Shown: one piece after another, positions 39,291 through 50,867 of the stretch
Numbering within the stretch: the first letter of the stretch is position 1
Layout: every line of letters starts with the position of its first letter
Assembly (NCBI GenBank): GCA_003993805.1
Contig: RSEF01000003.1
Span: 83,099,159 to 83,163,158, forward strand
Reading direction: 5' to 3'
Origin: Himantopus leucocephalus
Lineage: Eukaryota; Chordata; Aves; Charadriiformes; Recurvirostridae
DNA length: 64,000 nt
Translations under genes and position numbers: made by a program
The notes under the pieces: model-generated
What the model was told of the DNA's origin: nothing
Databases searched by the model: none
What the model saw: only the letters and a program-made list of their open reading frames with translations

Positions 39291-39317
39291 CCCCCTACAC
39301 CCCCCACCCCACCTCCC
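39291..39317 (-). other. G-quadruplex motif
   Basis: The minus strand carries runs of 3, 4, 6 and 5 guanines separated by loops of 1-4 bases, read from 39317 to 39291. This fits the canonical G3+N1-7 pattern and is isolated in very AT-rich DNA. No gene start is visible nearby. Confidence 0.65.
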
Positions 39318-40794
39318 AAAAGTCTGGAGGCTAAAATAAGACTTACTATAATATTTTTCCTTGAGGGCTAGTTTTGTGCATTTTTTTTTTCTTGTTGTTC
39401 ATTGTTGTTATTGCTTTTGGTTGGTTGGTTGTTTTTTTTCCCCCCACAAAATACTGCTTTTCAGTGATTTTTATTTCAGGGAAGCATTTGCTTTTTCAGC
39501 AAAAAACTGTCCTTTCCCTAGACTGTTATTATATACAGTTCTTGCTATTTTCAGATTTCCTAAGATAGCATAAATTCCTATGAGGTCCCTCCAGTAGAAA
39601 CATTAAAAGAAATTCCAACAAGCATCAATGAACCAGTATCAGTGTAATTCCTCCCATTTTATTTCTAGTTAGGTTAAAACATTTTTCCTCTCTGAGGATC
39701 ATGGACTCCCTTCAGTTTTTCACAATTCCATCACCTCTGGGCTGAGCAACACCAATGCAGTACAGTGCTATGAAGAGCTCAGCTGTTACAGAACACTGCA
39801 GTGTGCCACCTAGAAAACAGCAGCTACCCATTAAATCTGTTACCTATTCAATATATAGCTCTATTCATGGAACATCATATTAAATTTAAGGTCTCTATCA
39901 TCTTCAAGGCCATCCACAATGGAGTCCAATTTTGTCCAGGACAGTAAACAAAATATTTGGGTGGTTTTGGCATCTTCAGCCTTCTGAAATAACGGGTTTT
40001 GTTTGCTTGCTTTTTAAAAAGCCGTGTTATGGGGGTGTAAGCAGGAGATAAATATTTTTCTGGTGTTTTTACAAATATTTGGGGTGAACTTTCATAGCAA
40101 ATCAGGACAAATCAACCAAAGCTCAGTGGAAAGAAAAAAAATCTGTTTACCAAAAGAGAATTTCACAATTATTTTTGTTTTGATATAGAAGAAAACCAAA
40201 ATCAGTAGATTTAAGTCCTGCGTTTCAGTTGCTCATAATGACAAGAAGCATAAAATTGTAAATACAACACTCTAGAGTTTATTCTCATTTCAGGTTAAGA
40301 TGATCTATATTCCACACAAACTGAATTAATAATGGCACAAGAGTTTAACGTATATTTGCCTCAGGTGTGGAAAGCGAAGGAGGTGGCTGATAGATGTTAA
40401 CACTTTTTGAAGGTTGTATGAGTGATGAGAATCTTAATATGATAGCTGACTGGATGGAATGCCAAGAGTAAGCATATTGCTATACAATTGTTTGTAATAT
40501 CTGTATAGAATACAGAGATGGAAGACAATATAGGTGAAAATGTCATGTTATGACAGAATTTGTGATTGCAAACTAAAACTCTCATATATTGCTCAGTGTA
40601 TTTTTTCTTTTTCTTTCCAGCCAGAATTTCATGCACATGAACTTCTATAAGACAGATAACTGGTCTATTTGCAATTTACAATTACCTTTTAATGGAGTTC
40701 TATATTTCCCTAGTTTTCAGACAGTGTCATATGGTATGGATTAAAATACCAACAGGCAGATTCACATCAGGTTGAAATCATCAAGCTTAAATAC

Positions 40795-41680
40795 CAGCTA
40801 TCAACAGTTTGCTGTCAATAAACTAGGAAGACGCTTGATGTGGGTGGCCCTGCAGAGATCTGTCTTATGTCCTGTGTAATTTAATGGTTTCATTAACAAC
40901 TTAGATGACTTATCAGCCTTGACAGCCAACAGTAAGTGCTGCAAACCCTTCAGTGGACAAGTTGTGAATTTAAATTGATCCTGATAAATCGATGAAATGG
41001 TCAGAAGTCTTTAAGATGAAATTCAACACAGTAAAGTAGAAAAACTACACATATAAAGAAAAATAAATCAAAATATACGGTGACAATAGCAACCAGGCTG
41101 GGAAAAACACAAATCTGGGATATGGAGGGCTGGAAGTGTGTCCAAATAAGCATCTACTGCTGTTGAAAAGACAAATGGTATTTTCTGACACACTAGCAAG
41201 TGGGTTGCAAGCAGAAAACGAGGTGAAGTATAATTATTCCTCTCCAAATAGTCTAGCTACAGAACTATTTTCAGTTTCAGATGCAGTTAAAAAGCTGGGG
41301 AAAAACTGGAATTGGGCAGAGGAGAGAAAAACTTCAATAAAACACACAGGCCCAGTAAAGAAAGAAAGGAAAACCTGGAGGACTGGGTTTGTTTTATTTT
41401 AAAAGTGAAGCATCTGTGCCTGGAGAGGAAGGACAAGTAAGTCTCAGAGACTTTGTATTAGTCTCCCAAGGTGAAAATGTTTCTTGTAAGAAGGATAGCA
41501 ATTTTCTGTTTCTTCAGTGTTCTGATTACCAGAATGAGAAGTTATGAATTTTATTTTCAGAAATCATGGTTTATTTTAAATATTAGGAAAACTTTAAACT
41601 TNTCTTTAGGAGTAAAGTGTTGGCCCAGATGATCTCTATTTATTCCCGTGGTTCTAGGGATGATTCAGATTTGTACATTA
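40795..41680 (+). mobile_element. ancient, highly diverged CR1 LINE (ORF2 C-terminus to 3' end)
   Basis: Although no long frame survives, colinear pieces of an old CR1 lineage are visible: 'gtggccctgcagagatctgtc' region with 'taatttaatggtttcattaa' (RT motif region, GVPQ-S-L-P-FN-FINDL-D); 'gatgaaattcaacacagtaa' (MKFNT-K); 'aaagacaaatggtattttct' to 'gaggtgaagtataattattc' (KKANAI ... REVIIP); 'ggaaaacctggaggactggg' (LG-F); 'aatattaggaaaactt' (DIRKNF); and a tail-proximal 'ttggcccagatgatctc' ending in 'tctagggatgatt'. The order and spacing fit the consensus over nearly 900 bp. It is much older than the other CR1 copies here. A single N lies inside it at 41602. Confidence 0.75.
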
Positions 41681-41846
41681 TGCAGTATGTCTATTTATCT
41701 TTAAACCAAAATGTAATATGATGAAAATAAATACATATTCTTTTATTTACATATAAGGTCAGAAGGGTTAACTATGTTGATGCATGTACTCTCAGCAATT
41801 GTTAAGCAAGCTGTTAAAATGGATAGAATTCCAAAACTTTTCTAAT

Positions 41847-41946
41847 NNNNNNNNNNNNNNNNNNNNNNNNNNNNNNNNNNNNNNNNNNNNNNNNNNNNNN
41901 NNNNNNNNNNNNNNNNNNNNNNNNNNNNNNNNNNNNNNNNNNNNNN
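41847..41946. other. assembly gap, exactly 100 N
   Basis: A placeholder-size gap between the ancient CR1 ending near 41680 and a young CR1 tail starting at 42014. It is the second 100-N gap in the window lying beside a CR1 element. Confidence 0.95.
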
Positions 41947-42013
41947 TCTGCAGTGTCCAATGTTTCTCCTATAAAATTAAGGGCAAGCAAAGCTCAGACT
42001 ACTTACAGATCTC

Positions 42014-42248
42014 ATCATAGAATTATAGAATCATAGAATAGTTTGGGTTGGAAGGGACTTTAAAGATCACTTAGTTCCAACCCCCCCTGCTATGGGCAGG
42101 GACACCTTCCACTAGACCAGGTTGCTCAAAGCCCCATCCAACCTGGCCTTAAACACCTCCAGGGACTGGGCATCCACAACTTCTCTGGGCAACCTGTTTC
42201 AGTGTCTCACCACTCTCATAGTGAAGAATTTCTTCCTAATATCTCATC
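42014..42248 (-). mobile_element. CR1 LINE 3' end, truncated
   Basis: The plus strand opens with the CR1 tail (atcatagaattatagaatca) and 'gtttgggttggaagggact', then 'ttccactagaccaggttgct' and 'aacacctccagggactgggc'. On the minus strand this is the end of ORF2, the 3' UTR and the tail. It breaks off at 42248, where a plus-strand CR1 begins without spacer. Confidence 0.92.
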
Positions 42249-43205
42249 TATTTGATGACAAGTGGTGTCCCTCAAGGATCCATATTGGGACCAGTACTAT
42301 TCAATATCTTCAGCAATGACACAGACAGTGGGATCGAGTGCACCATCAGCAAGTTTGCCAATGACACCAAGTTGAGTGGTGCAATTGATGTGTCTGAGGG
42401 ATGGGTTGCTATCCAGACAAACCTAGATAGGCTCGAGAAGTGGGCCCATGTAAACTTCATGAGGGTCAACAATGCCAAGTACAAGGTCCTACACCTGTGC
42501 CAGGGCAACCCCTAGTGTCAATACAGGCTGGGGGATAAAGGGACTGACAGTAGCCTTGCCGAGAATGACTTGGGGGTCCTGGTGGATAAAAAGATGGACA
42601 TGAGCTGACAATGTGCACTCACAGTCCAGAAAGCCAACTGTATCCTGGGCTGCATCACAAGAAGTGTGGCCAGCAGGTCAAGCGAGATGATTCTGCCCCT
42701 CTACTTTGCTCTGGTGAGACCCCACCTGGAGTACTGCATCCATCTCTGGAGCCCTCAGCACAGGAAAGACATGGACCTGTTGGAGTGGGTCCAGAGGAGG
42801 GCCATGAAGATGATCAGGGGGCTGGAACACCTCTCCTAGGAGGACAGGCTGAGAGAGTTGGGGTTGTTCAGCCTGGAGAAAAGAATGCTCCCAGAAGACC
42901 TGATTGCAGCCTTCTAGTACATAAAGGGGGCCGACAGGAAAGACAGAGACAAACATTTTAGCAAGTCCTGTTGTAATAGGACAAGGGGTAATGGCTTTAA
43001 ACTAAAAGAGGGAAGATTTAAACTCGATATAAGGAAGAAATTTTTTACAGTAAGGGTGGTGAAACACTGGAACAGGTTGCCTATAGAGGTGGTAGAAGCA
43101 CAATCCCTGGAAACACTCAAGGTCAGCTTGGACAGGCCTCTGAGCAACCTGATCTAGTTGAAGATATCCCTGCTTATTGCAGGGGAGGTTGAACTAGATC
43201 CTACC
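42249..43205 (+). mobile_element. CR1 LINE ORF2 C-terminal half
   Basis: The element opens directly at the RT motif [18 protein letters not shown] and runs on with [18 protein letters not shown] and [13 protein letters not shown]. After one frame change it continues as [52 protein letters not shown] and [20 protein letters not shown]. Internal stops make it inactive; the RT catalytic region upstream is absent. The end near 43205 lacks the octamer tail, so it is truncated at both ends. Frames seen at 42611-42961 and on the opposite strand are shadows of it. Confidence 0.92.
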
Positions 43206-43950
43206 TTCTTTCAGTTGTGAAAGATGATGAAGCTGACTTCCTGGCTGGAGTGGCTGGGATTCCTTTGTGCTGCACTTCAGGTGCTCTCCTGCTTACTGGT
43301 GATCCTTCTCCAGACTCTGGGCATCTATTGCTGGAACTGGCATCAAACTGGTAGGAGGGGGGATGGATTGAGGTTGCCCTCCACCAGCAACTTTAGTTTA
43401 AAGCCCTCTTCACTAGCTTGGCAAGCCTATGACCAAAGATGCTCTTCCCTTTCTCTGACAGATGAAGCCCATCAGCCCCCAATAGGCCAGGTTTCTCAAT
43501 CCGAGTCCCATGGTCTAAGTAGCCGAATCTCTGGCTGTTGCACCAGTCCTGTAACCATTTGTTGATTCACCAGATTCGACTGGCCCTTTCAAACCCCTTT
43601 CCTTTGACCAGGAGGACTGATGAAAAAAATACTTGTGCTCCAGAGCCCCTTACCACTGCTCCTGAGGCTCTGTAATTCTTCTTGAGACTCCTTAGCTACT
43701 GCTGAGTTAGACGGTGCAGACTCCCCAGCCGAAGTCGTAGCTTTTGCTCTCATATGACCATTCTGCTTTGAGGGTCAGGTAGGATGAGGGCCCTTGACCT
43801 GTGCAGATGGTCACAGAACGGTGCCCAGTTGCTGGGTTATGTGTACTTCAAGTGTCCCACTCAGCCAGTGGAGTGCCCCTCCTTCGAAGAGGCGTCCTCC
43901 CTGAGCACCTTCCTGTGTGAACTGCTGCTTTGTTGTGTGATGAAATAAGG
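43206..43950 (-). mobile_element. CR1 LINE ORF1 (esterase domain) fragment
   Basis: On the minus strand, from about 43720 to 43395, the sequence encodes the C-terminus of CR1 ORF1: YRASGAVVRGSGAQVFFSS, then a stop, INKWLQDWCNSQRFGYLDHG, IEKPGLLGADGLHLSEKGKS and HRLAKLVKRALN with a stop at 43395-43393. The D-G-L-H element is the catalytic Asp/His block of the GDSL-like esterase found in CR1 ORF1. The ORF1-ORF2 spacer probably occupies 43206-43392. The right boundary is approximate; 43740-43950 is assigned by continuity only. It may belong to the same insertion as the minus 3' end at 42014-42248, split by the plus-strand copy. Confidence 0.75.
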
Positions 43951-44961
43951 GATGATTTATTTATCCACCTGATATCAGACATGTCATAGCACTCAACGTA
44001 AAAGGACAAGACAGTGCTGCACCAGGCTGATCACTACGAATAGCACAAGTTCAAGCACATACCCCAAAATCTTCACAGACCCAAGATTTCTTCCCTCGTG
44101 TTCTCCAAAGACTACTGAAACATTTTCTTCAGTATAAGTTTATCTACACTATTTGAAATTATGTATGTATGACAATGTGTCATGTCTGTGCTTGAAATGC
44201 AATGTAAAGAACTTCTAGTTTGTGGCACAGTACTTAAATTATATATGTATGCTATTAAATATATACAGTACACGTAGCCTCCACACTATTATTATATTAT
44301 TATTTTGTTTTTCAAAGAGTGTTGTGATCAAACTAAACATCCAAACCCACCAAAAAAAGATTATGTTTGAGATTCAGATTTGGAGGTGGTGACTCAGTCA
44401 TGAAATATACAGAAGTAACTGATACGAGTAATGGGGCACACAGTATAGGATTCACTGCATTAAGAAGGTTCTTTAGAGCTATTTATGGCACATGGTAACT
44501 GAGGAATTATGTAATATACTATTAAGGTCAAAGGTGTGAACTGCAGCTTGATTTCACATGGCAGGCTTTCCCAGCACTGAAACAATGGAAGCCCTGTTTA
44601 TACGTCCTGCAAACGTATATAAAGGCAGTGTTTGTTAAGTGACACCTGAGCAGTTCTAGTATCAAGTGAAATTTAGTACAAAGGTGTTCAGTGGCAAATT
44701 ATTCCCTTGCGTCCACTGGCCCAGGAGGTCTGGTTTTCATCCTTTCAGCTATCTATCCCACTGTCTGCCCATCCAAGACCATAGACTAAGTCAGTGGGTA
44801 GGCATCAAAAAGTGCTGGTAAACACAGCTTACTAATGTAAGAAATAGAAGTCGTTCTTGCTTTCAGTGACTGGACTGAAAGAAACCTAGGTATTTTTATG
44901 CTCTTTTTTATTTACCATTACAGGACTGTTATATACAACTTGACTTAATACTCTAATTTCT

Positions 44962-45098
44962 CCATCCAGTGCTACTCTCCCAGAAAAGGCAAAAATATTA
45001 TTTCACACCATATGGGAGTAACCACTAATNCCATCCAGCTCTACTCTCTCAGAAAAGGCAAAAATATTATTTCACACCATATGGGAGTAACCACTAAT
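44962..45098. repeat. 68-bp tandem duplication joined by one N (likely assembly artefact)
   Basis: 44962-45029 and 45031-45098 are the same 68 bases (starting ccatccag, ending accactaat) with three mismatches, all near the left end. A single N at 45030 separates them. Overlapping contig ends or two haplotypes that were concatenated instead of merged would give exactly this pattern. Confidence 0.85.
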
Positions 45099-45210
45099 GC
45101 TCTTTTAATTTCTTAAATTTTTTTTTAAAACATTAGTGTATTTTTTTAAGACTTTTCCAGGATGTTATTTGAGGCATTAGACTTCTTCTTGTGGACTTGC
45201 GTGGATGGGA

Positions 45211-45336
45211 CAGACGCAGCTCTGCAAAGAACAGGGAAAGGAAGAAATTAGCTACTTCTCCAGTAAGTGCCANTCAGATGCAGCTCTGCAAAGAACAGGG
45301 AAAGGAAGAGATTAGCTACTTCTCCAGTAAGTGTCA
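45211..45336. repeat. 62-bp tandem duplication joined by N (likely assembly artefact)
   Basis: 45211-45272 and 45275-45336 repeat the same 62 bases (cagacgcagctctgc ... cagtaagtgcca) with three mismatches. They flank an N at 45273. It lies only 113 bp from the first such duplication, so both contig joins were probably made by the same gap-filling step. Confidence 0.85.
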
Positions 45337-47454
45337 GCTCCATTTGAGGAGAAGCCAGGTTCAATATCTTCACCTGGGAACAGACATCAGTCCTCTCCTT
45401 AGCTTTGCTTCCTATTCACAGCAACCATGTTAATATTCCCAACATCTCACTGACACTTCTCCGCAGAAGTAAGGACATGGTAAAGTGCTGAGAACAGAGA
45501 TGATAACATAGTCAAAATCCGGAACTGCAGAACAAAATAAAATGGGAGTCAATGAAAGCAAAAAGCCAACTTAGTACCACACCTAGTAAACCTACACACC
45601 ACCGCTGCCATACAGAAAGCGTTACACAAAACAGAACTGACAGGTTGAACTACAACTGGCTTTTCCCTTCCTAAAAATGATTATTTTAGCTACCTAATCT
45701 TCACTTAACTCATGATGTTATACTTCTACTTTTATGAAGTTGTATGGATTTTTCAAATACACCAAATAGAAGGTGCTGTTAATTTACGTGGGGAAAGGAA
45801 CAGTATACCTACATTTGTGTTTTAGTTTGGGTGAGAGATACAGCATTGAAGGAAAACTTCTGATTGTCACTATTTGCTGTCTTTTAGTTGTCGTCACAGT
45901 GCCGCCTTATAGTAGAAGAACTGAATTTTGTTTCAGTGAAACTGAACCAGAAGGTGCAATCAAGAAGCTTATGCAATGCATCTAATATTAATGAGTGTTC
46001 AGTTTGCAGGACCTGACTGGAGCTAGTCCAAAGTAAAACCTACTGAAATATACCTGGTGTGGACAACACTTTATGCCGATGCTCCTATTGTACCTCATTA
46101 TTTGCCAATGTAGACATCAGCAATAAAACTTTCATACTACATCTGATTGGCAGTTTTAATGATGTCAAAACACAGCTGAGTCAATTTTCTGGAGATCTTT
46201 TTCTCTTTCTTATCTTCAAGGAAAAGAAAATATTTCAGTAAGTACCAAAAATGGCAAAGTAAGTTTAAGAAGAGGATATTTTGTTAGGAAATGACCATTT
46301 AAATGTAGGGACTTACAATGGAAACTATTTTTCCATCTCAGTTGCAGATCTTGTTACCTTTCTGCTACAATCTAGTAGATAACGAATGGCATGTAACATT
46401 TGCAAAGAGTTTGCTCATTCAGAAAAAAAGAGGAAATTCATAAAATGTCTAGAAAGGTAGGATAGTTGTGAAAGCATACAAATGAATGCAGAAAATGTAA
46501 GCTATTTGCTGCACGTGGAAAGACTTTATTGTAGAAATAAGCCAATCTGAGAAAGACCCGTGGTATATACATACCATATAACAAAGCATCCAAGCTTGAG
46601 AGCATTAAAACCAATTACAAAACTTCATATATTTCCACAGAACCCAGTTTTTACACTATCAGTCTAAGAACCTGTGAAAAAGGTTGCCTAAATATCACAT
46701 AAAGGCGAAGTTGTAACTAAGTTATTTTTTGCAAGCTATGCACATATGAAGGCCAATTCATAGCAAATGTCAATGTCTCTAACTCACAAATTCTGTTTCA
46801 TTCTTGTTGTTATTACCCTCCAGTCATACATGTATTTATACTAGTCATTCATGCAACCTATAAAGTTAATGTAATTATCAACTTTAAATATTCTTCTTGG
46901 AAAAATGCAGGATAAACTTGAAACCCCAAAGAAAAGATAGCTCTGATTACACTAATAGAAAAAAACTAATAACCAGGCTGTCACTAAAGCTTCAGAATCT
47001 GGAACATTTGAACAGGAAGGACCTGTGCTGACTGTACTGCTTGATCCATATCTTAGGGCCATAATTAACACCATACTTTATTTTCACCCCACACAGTTTT
47101 CTGTGGCCAAGGAAATGGTCTCATAAAGCATTCAGTGTCTCTGTCAATCTAATTAGGTTTCATACCAGAGAGATAATAAAGTCCTATTTCACAGTGTTAA
47201 AAAAAAAGCAAACCAAACACAAAAAAAACCCCACCAAAAAATATAGTGAAACTCTTGCATGTAAATGTGCAGAGCCCATTGTAGGCAGAATTTTTGGTGA
47301 TATTTCTAAGACCAGAAAAAAATAACATCTCACTCTACAGCAAATTCATATGTCTAGTTTCTTTGTTCAGATAATAACACTTTGTACATATGTCAATAGA
47401 AGATTACAGGAATACTGTTAAAAAACAGTAAATGAGATTTCTGGATAATAAACA

Positions 47455-47635
47455 GGACTGTGAATCAAGAGGCCTGGTTTCCGTATCTACCTTTCACACA
47501 CATTTCTGCTGTAACCTTGGGCAAAACATATTCCAGCTACACTTGTCTCAGCTTTTCTAGCCATAAAATAGAAATGATACTTCCTCACCTCATTGGAATG
47601 AGGTCATGGTCATTTTGGTACCGTTTGTTGCACAT
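47455..47635 (+). mobile_element. MIR / CORE-SINE remnant
   Basis: The sequence runs 'ggcctggtttcc', 'tctgctgtaaccttgggcaa', 'tgtctcagcttttctagcca', 'taaaatagaaatgatacttc' and 'ctcacctcattggaatgagg'. This is the order of the MIR core and 3' part (cctgggtt ... gctgtgtgaccttgggcaa ... cctcagtttccccatc ... tgtaaaatggggataat ... cctcaccTcat). MIR-type SINEs spread early in amniote history, so this is one of the oldest insertions in the window. The overlapping 109-codon frame is incidental. Confidence 0.75.
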
Positions 47636-48304
47636 ATTTCAGAAGACAGGCAGCTATATAACTCAAGTATTATTTCATAAGGGGAACATGATACAATTGC
47701 CCTGTGTGCATCTAACTGTGAGGATAAGAAAAATCACTGTATTACCCACACCTCTACTGGATCTTTTTTTTTGTTCGATTTTCATTTGAATGAAGCTTCT
47801 GTTATTATTTTCTGCTAATCATATTAAAAGATGAAAAGTTTAGGATACATTCATCTCAAATAATGTACTTTACATACAATAAAAAGTATGCATCTTTAAA
47901 TTATTTGTTTCTCTAGGAAACCTTTCTATAATATTTTCTTTGAGGTTTTTTTTTTCCTGAACCCGTCAGTTGCCAGCACAATTACCTAAATAGGAGCTAG
48001 TTTAAACTTGACATAAGAAAATGTGATTCAAATACTCAAACCCTGCATAATTAACCTGTCAATTGCTTTTGCATGCTGTATGATTGGCTGTCTCATAGAA
48101 ACTGTGGGTTTAATAGGATTTAAATATTTTTCAGCGTAAGTGTCAGATAAAAGATGAAATGGTACACATCTAACCATCAAGGATTTTCCAAGAACTTATA
48201 CTAGGATAGGCAGATTACCACCAAATTCCACCCCACAGTTGTTCATAAATTTCTAGGAACTTCTTCAATCTGTTGTGCATTTTTCAGCTCTGTAAGTAAA
48301 GCGC

Positions 48305-48339
48305 TGACCTCAGATATTCACTGAGGTCAGTGAATATCT
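48305..48339. repeat. two overlapping, mutually exclusive inverted repeats
   Basis: tgacctca (48305-48312) pairs with tgaggtca (48322-48329) around a 9-base loop. agatattcact (48312-48322) pairs perfectly with agtgaatatct (48329-48339) around the 6-base loop gaggtc. The loop of the second hairpin is part of an arm of the first, so only one can form at a time. Confidence 0.75.
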
Positions 48340-50845
48340 CTTCACTGTCTTCATTATCAACTCTTTTCTCAAGCTCAGATCAGCGTCAGTCAAAGGCATC
48401 AGTACTGCCAAACAGTGCATGTAAGCAGAGCTCTTTGTCATGATATTTTGAAGATTAATACAAGCATCCAAAAGTATGTTTAAGTTCTATCTATTCACTC
48501 TGCTTATGGAGTGAGTGGGCTAGGGAAGAAAACAATGACAGGATCTAAAAGTTCCATGGCTCTTGTGGTCAATTTCTGAAGAGTTTGAATTTTATCATCT
48601 ATGTTGTGGGCAACTTGAACTCCAATTCCAATAACATGAGTGATTCAGGTAGCTGGAACAGATGTGTATTGGACAGTATAATGCTTAACACTGCAATATA
48701 CAAATATCTTCATGAATCTTACAAAATCCTGAATGCCCTGTTCTCACCTATTCCGAAAAAATTTAAAATTATAGTAACATTTAAGAAGCCATTTTAACCA
48801 ATTAAGTAATTTAAAATCTACTTTAAATAAATGCTGAAAAATTGTTCTAAAGTGTGTATGATGTTACGAGTCTTTTAAGGAAGGATAAAGTGTTGTTCAA
48901 GAAAGACTATTTGAGTTGCTGTGTGAACTGATGGAAATGGACATAATACAAATTGATCTGACATGTGGAAAATTTCCTTGTGCAAAGGTAGGAAGCCCAA
49001 AGATAACCTTCTCAGACTGTGTAGTCCCTGTTATCCTGGTGTGTAAAATAGGGATCAGGCAAAACACGTTAAGCTTTGTATATTTACACAGAAATCTTAT
49101 CCAGCCACCAAAGAATGCTGTGTCTGGATAGCACGTATTCACCTGGAAGAGAGAATAAAGCCAACCAGGATACATCAAGTCTTGCCACACAACACTAAGA
49201 AATGGACCTGCATATGCTTAGTTTGTATTCATGTAATAAAAGTGAGCTTTTGTAACTGTTGACATCACCAGCCATAACAGGCACACAATTTGGCCTTCCT
49301 TCTCACAGTGAGTAGGCATCTCCTGTGCAGTTTGTCATAAAAAATTTGCCATCCTCCAGAATGCCCAAAGAAGGGCCCTTTTTAGAAGAGGCCTGAGGTT
49401 GGCAGGTCCTCTCATGACAATGTTGCGAAACAATGTCAGCAACAACAAAACTGGTCATAACAATTTCTGTTTGACATCTGCACCCTCATATGTGAAAACA
49501 GTGTTAAGCTGTGAGTATAAAATACAACTGCCTCCTTCAAATGTAATCATTTGCCCTAAATATCAGCACACTAGAGATTTAGAGTTGTAAATTTTTTTTC
49601 CCTCCTGTTTTAGGGCAATAGGCCAATGGAGCTGGATTCTGAACATGCCTAATTTGTCAACATTTTTTTCACAAATGTCTGACCAACAAAGAAGGTAGGA
49701 GCACAACACAGTTTTGGAATATGTAACTGCCTCAGGCAAAAATTGAGTATACTATAGCAATCCAAGAGTGAAAACATTATGCAGAGACTTAGCTTTGTGA
49801 TTTGAGCCAACTTAGTATAAAAATCATTATCATAATGTTCTATTATATATTGGACCAAGTTTTATGGGAATTGGAGACTATTACTCCAATGATAATGGTC
49901 ATTGAATTGTATTTCTTTTTGTATTCTTGCACACACAATTACTCCAGTATCACATCAAATGTCATTTGGATAGATATTGCAGTAGGGTGAAATTCACCTA
50001 CTTCTTTACATAGAACAAAGCAAATAGATTTTGTGCTGTGAACAGAGGTGAAGAAGGCCTATGATCAGCTGAATAGTAGATGTTGTGACTCAGGAGCATT
50101 ATGGGTAAAACGCATCCACAGTACAGAGAATTGATTTATGTCTTCTACATAATTTTAGTTCCCAAAAGATGCAATTTAGGAACCCTATAGTACCACACTT
50201 AGGGCCCTGATGTCATTCTTACATGTGTAATTAGAAAGAAACTAAAGGATTTTGAAAGAAAGGAAATCTAAGCAGATGTAAAAAAAAATATATATTTGGA
50301 AATAGCAGCCACTTGAAAAGGAGGAAATTTATATGACGGTCCTCACTCTGCTATCCTGGGTCAATGGGATAGATACAATCTTCTCAAAATCATACACTTG
50401 GAATATTTGGTTTTTAACAAGTGTAGAGGTTTTCTTCTGATCTAAGACTGGGCTCAAACCCAATTTGAGGTAAAAAATTGTGTGAAGAGTGTTCAAGTCT
50501 TTCCTAATTTCTTTTTAAAGTAAGTCTTGATACAAGAGCTAAATATGTGAAAGTCTGTGAGTTAATAAAGCAGGCTTCTAGAATGTTTTTTATTTATAGC
50601 TGTCAAGCACTTTCTATGATTTGTCATTATTTTCAAAACATCTGGGAATCTGAAAGCTCGAATAGTTTAATGGGAGAACTCTGTAAAAGTGTTTATGCTG
50701 AGAGAGCTAGATAACATACAAGGTGACAGAGATGGTAGTCAGTGAATATTCTGCATTCTTCAGAGATATGTTAATTTCCATAAAAATAAAAATGGTTTCC
50801 AGCATGCAGGTATTTAATAATACATTTGTTCTTATTACATATCTT

Positions 50846-50867
50846 GGGGGGGGGATTGGGGAGGAGG
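50846..50867 (+). other. G-rich tract
   Basis: A run of nine Gs, then four, two and two, separated by one to three bases. It could form a two-tetrad quadruplex, but falls short of the canonical four runs of three. Confidence 0.5.

Larger units (their letters stand above)
43951..47454. other. unique DNA with two N-joined duplications
   Basis: No gene is supported. The open frames at 45191-45433 and 45773-45985 lack domain motifs, and the first crosses an N. The two duplications at 44962-45098 and 45211-45336 are described separately. Confidence 0.5.

Noticed and set aside
42611..42961. 116-codon plus frame rich in Gly, Pro and Gln
   Set aside because: It is the wrong frame of the CR1 ORF2 fragment at 42249-43205; the true protein reads in another frame as LVRPHLEYC and similar.
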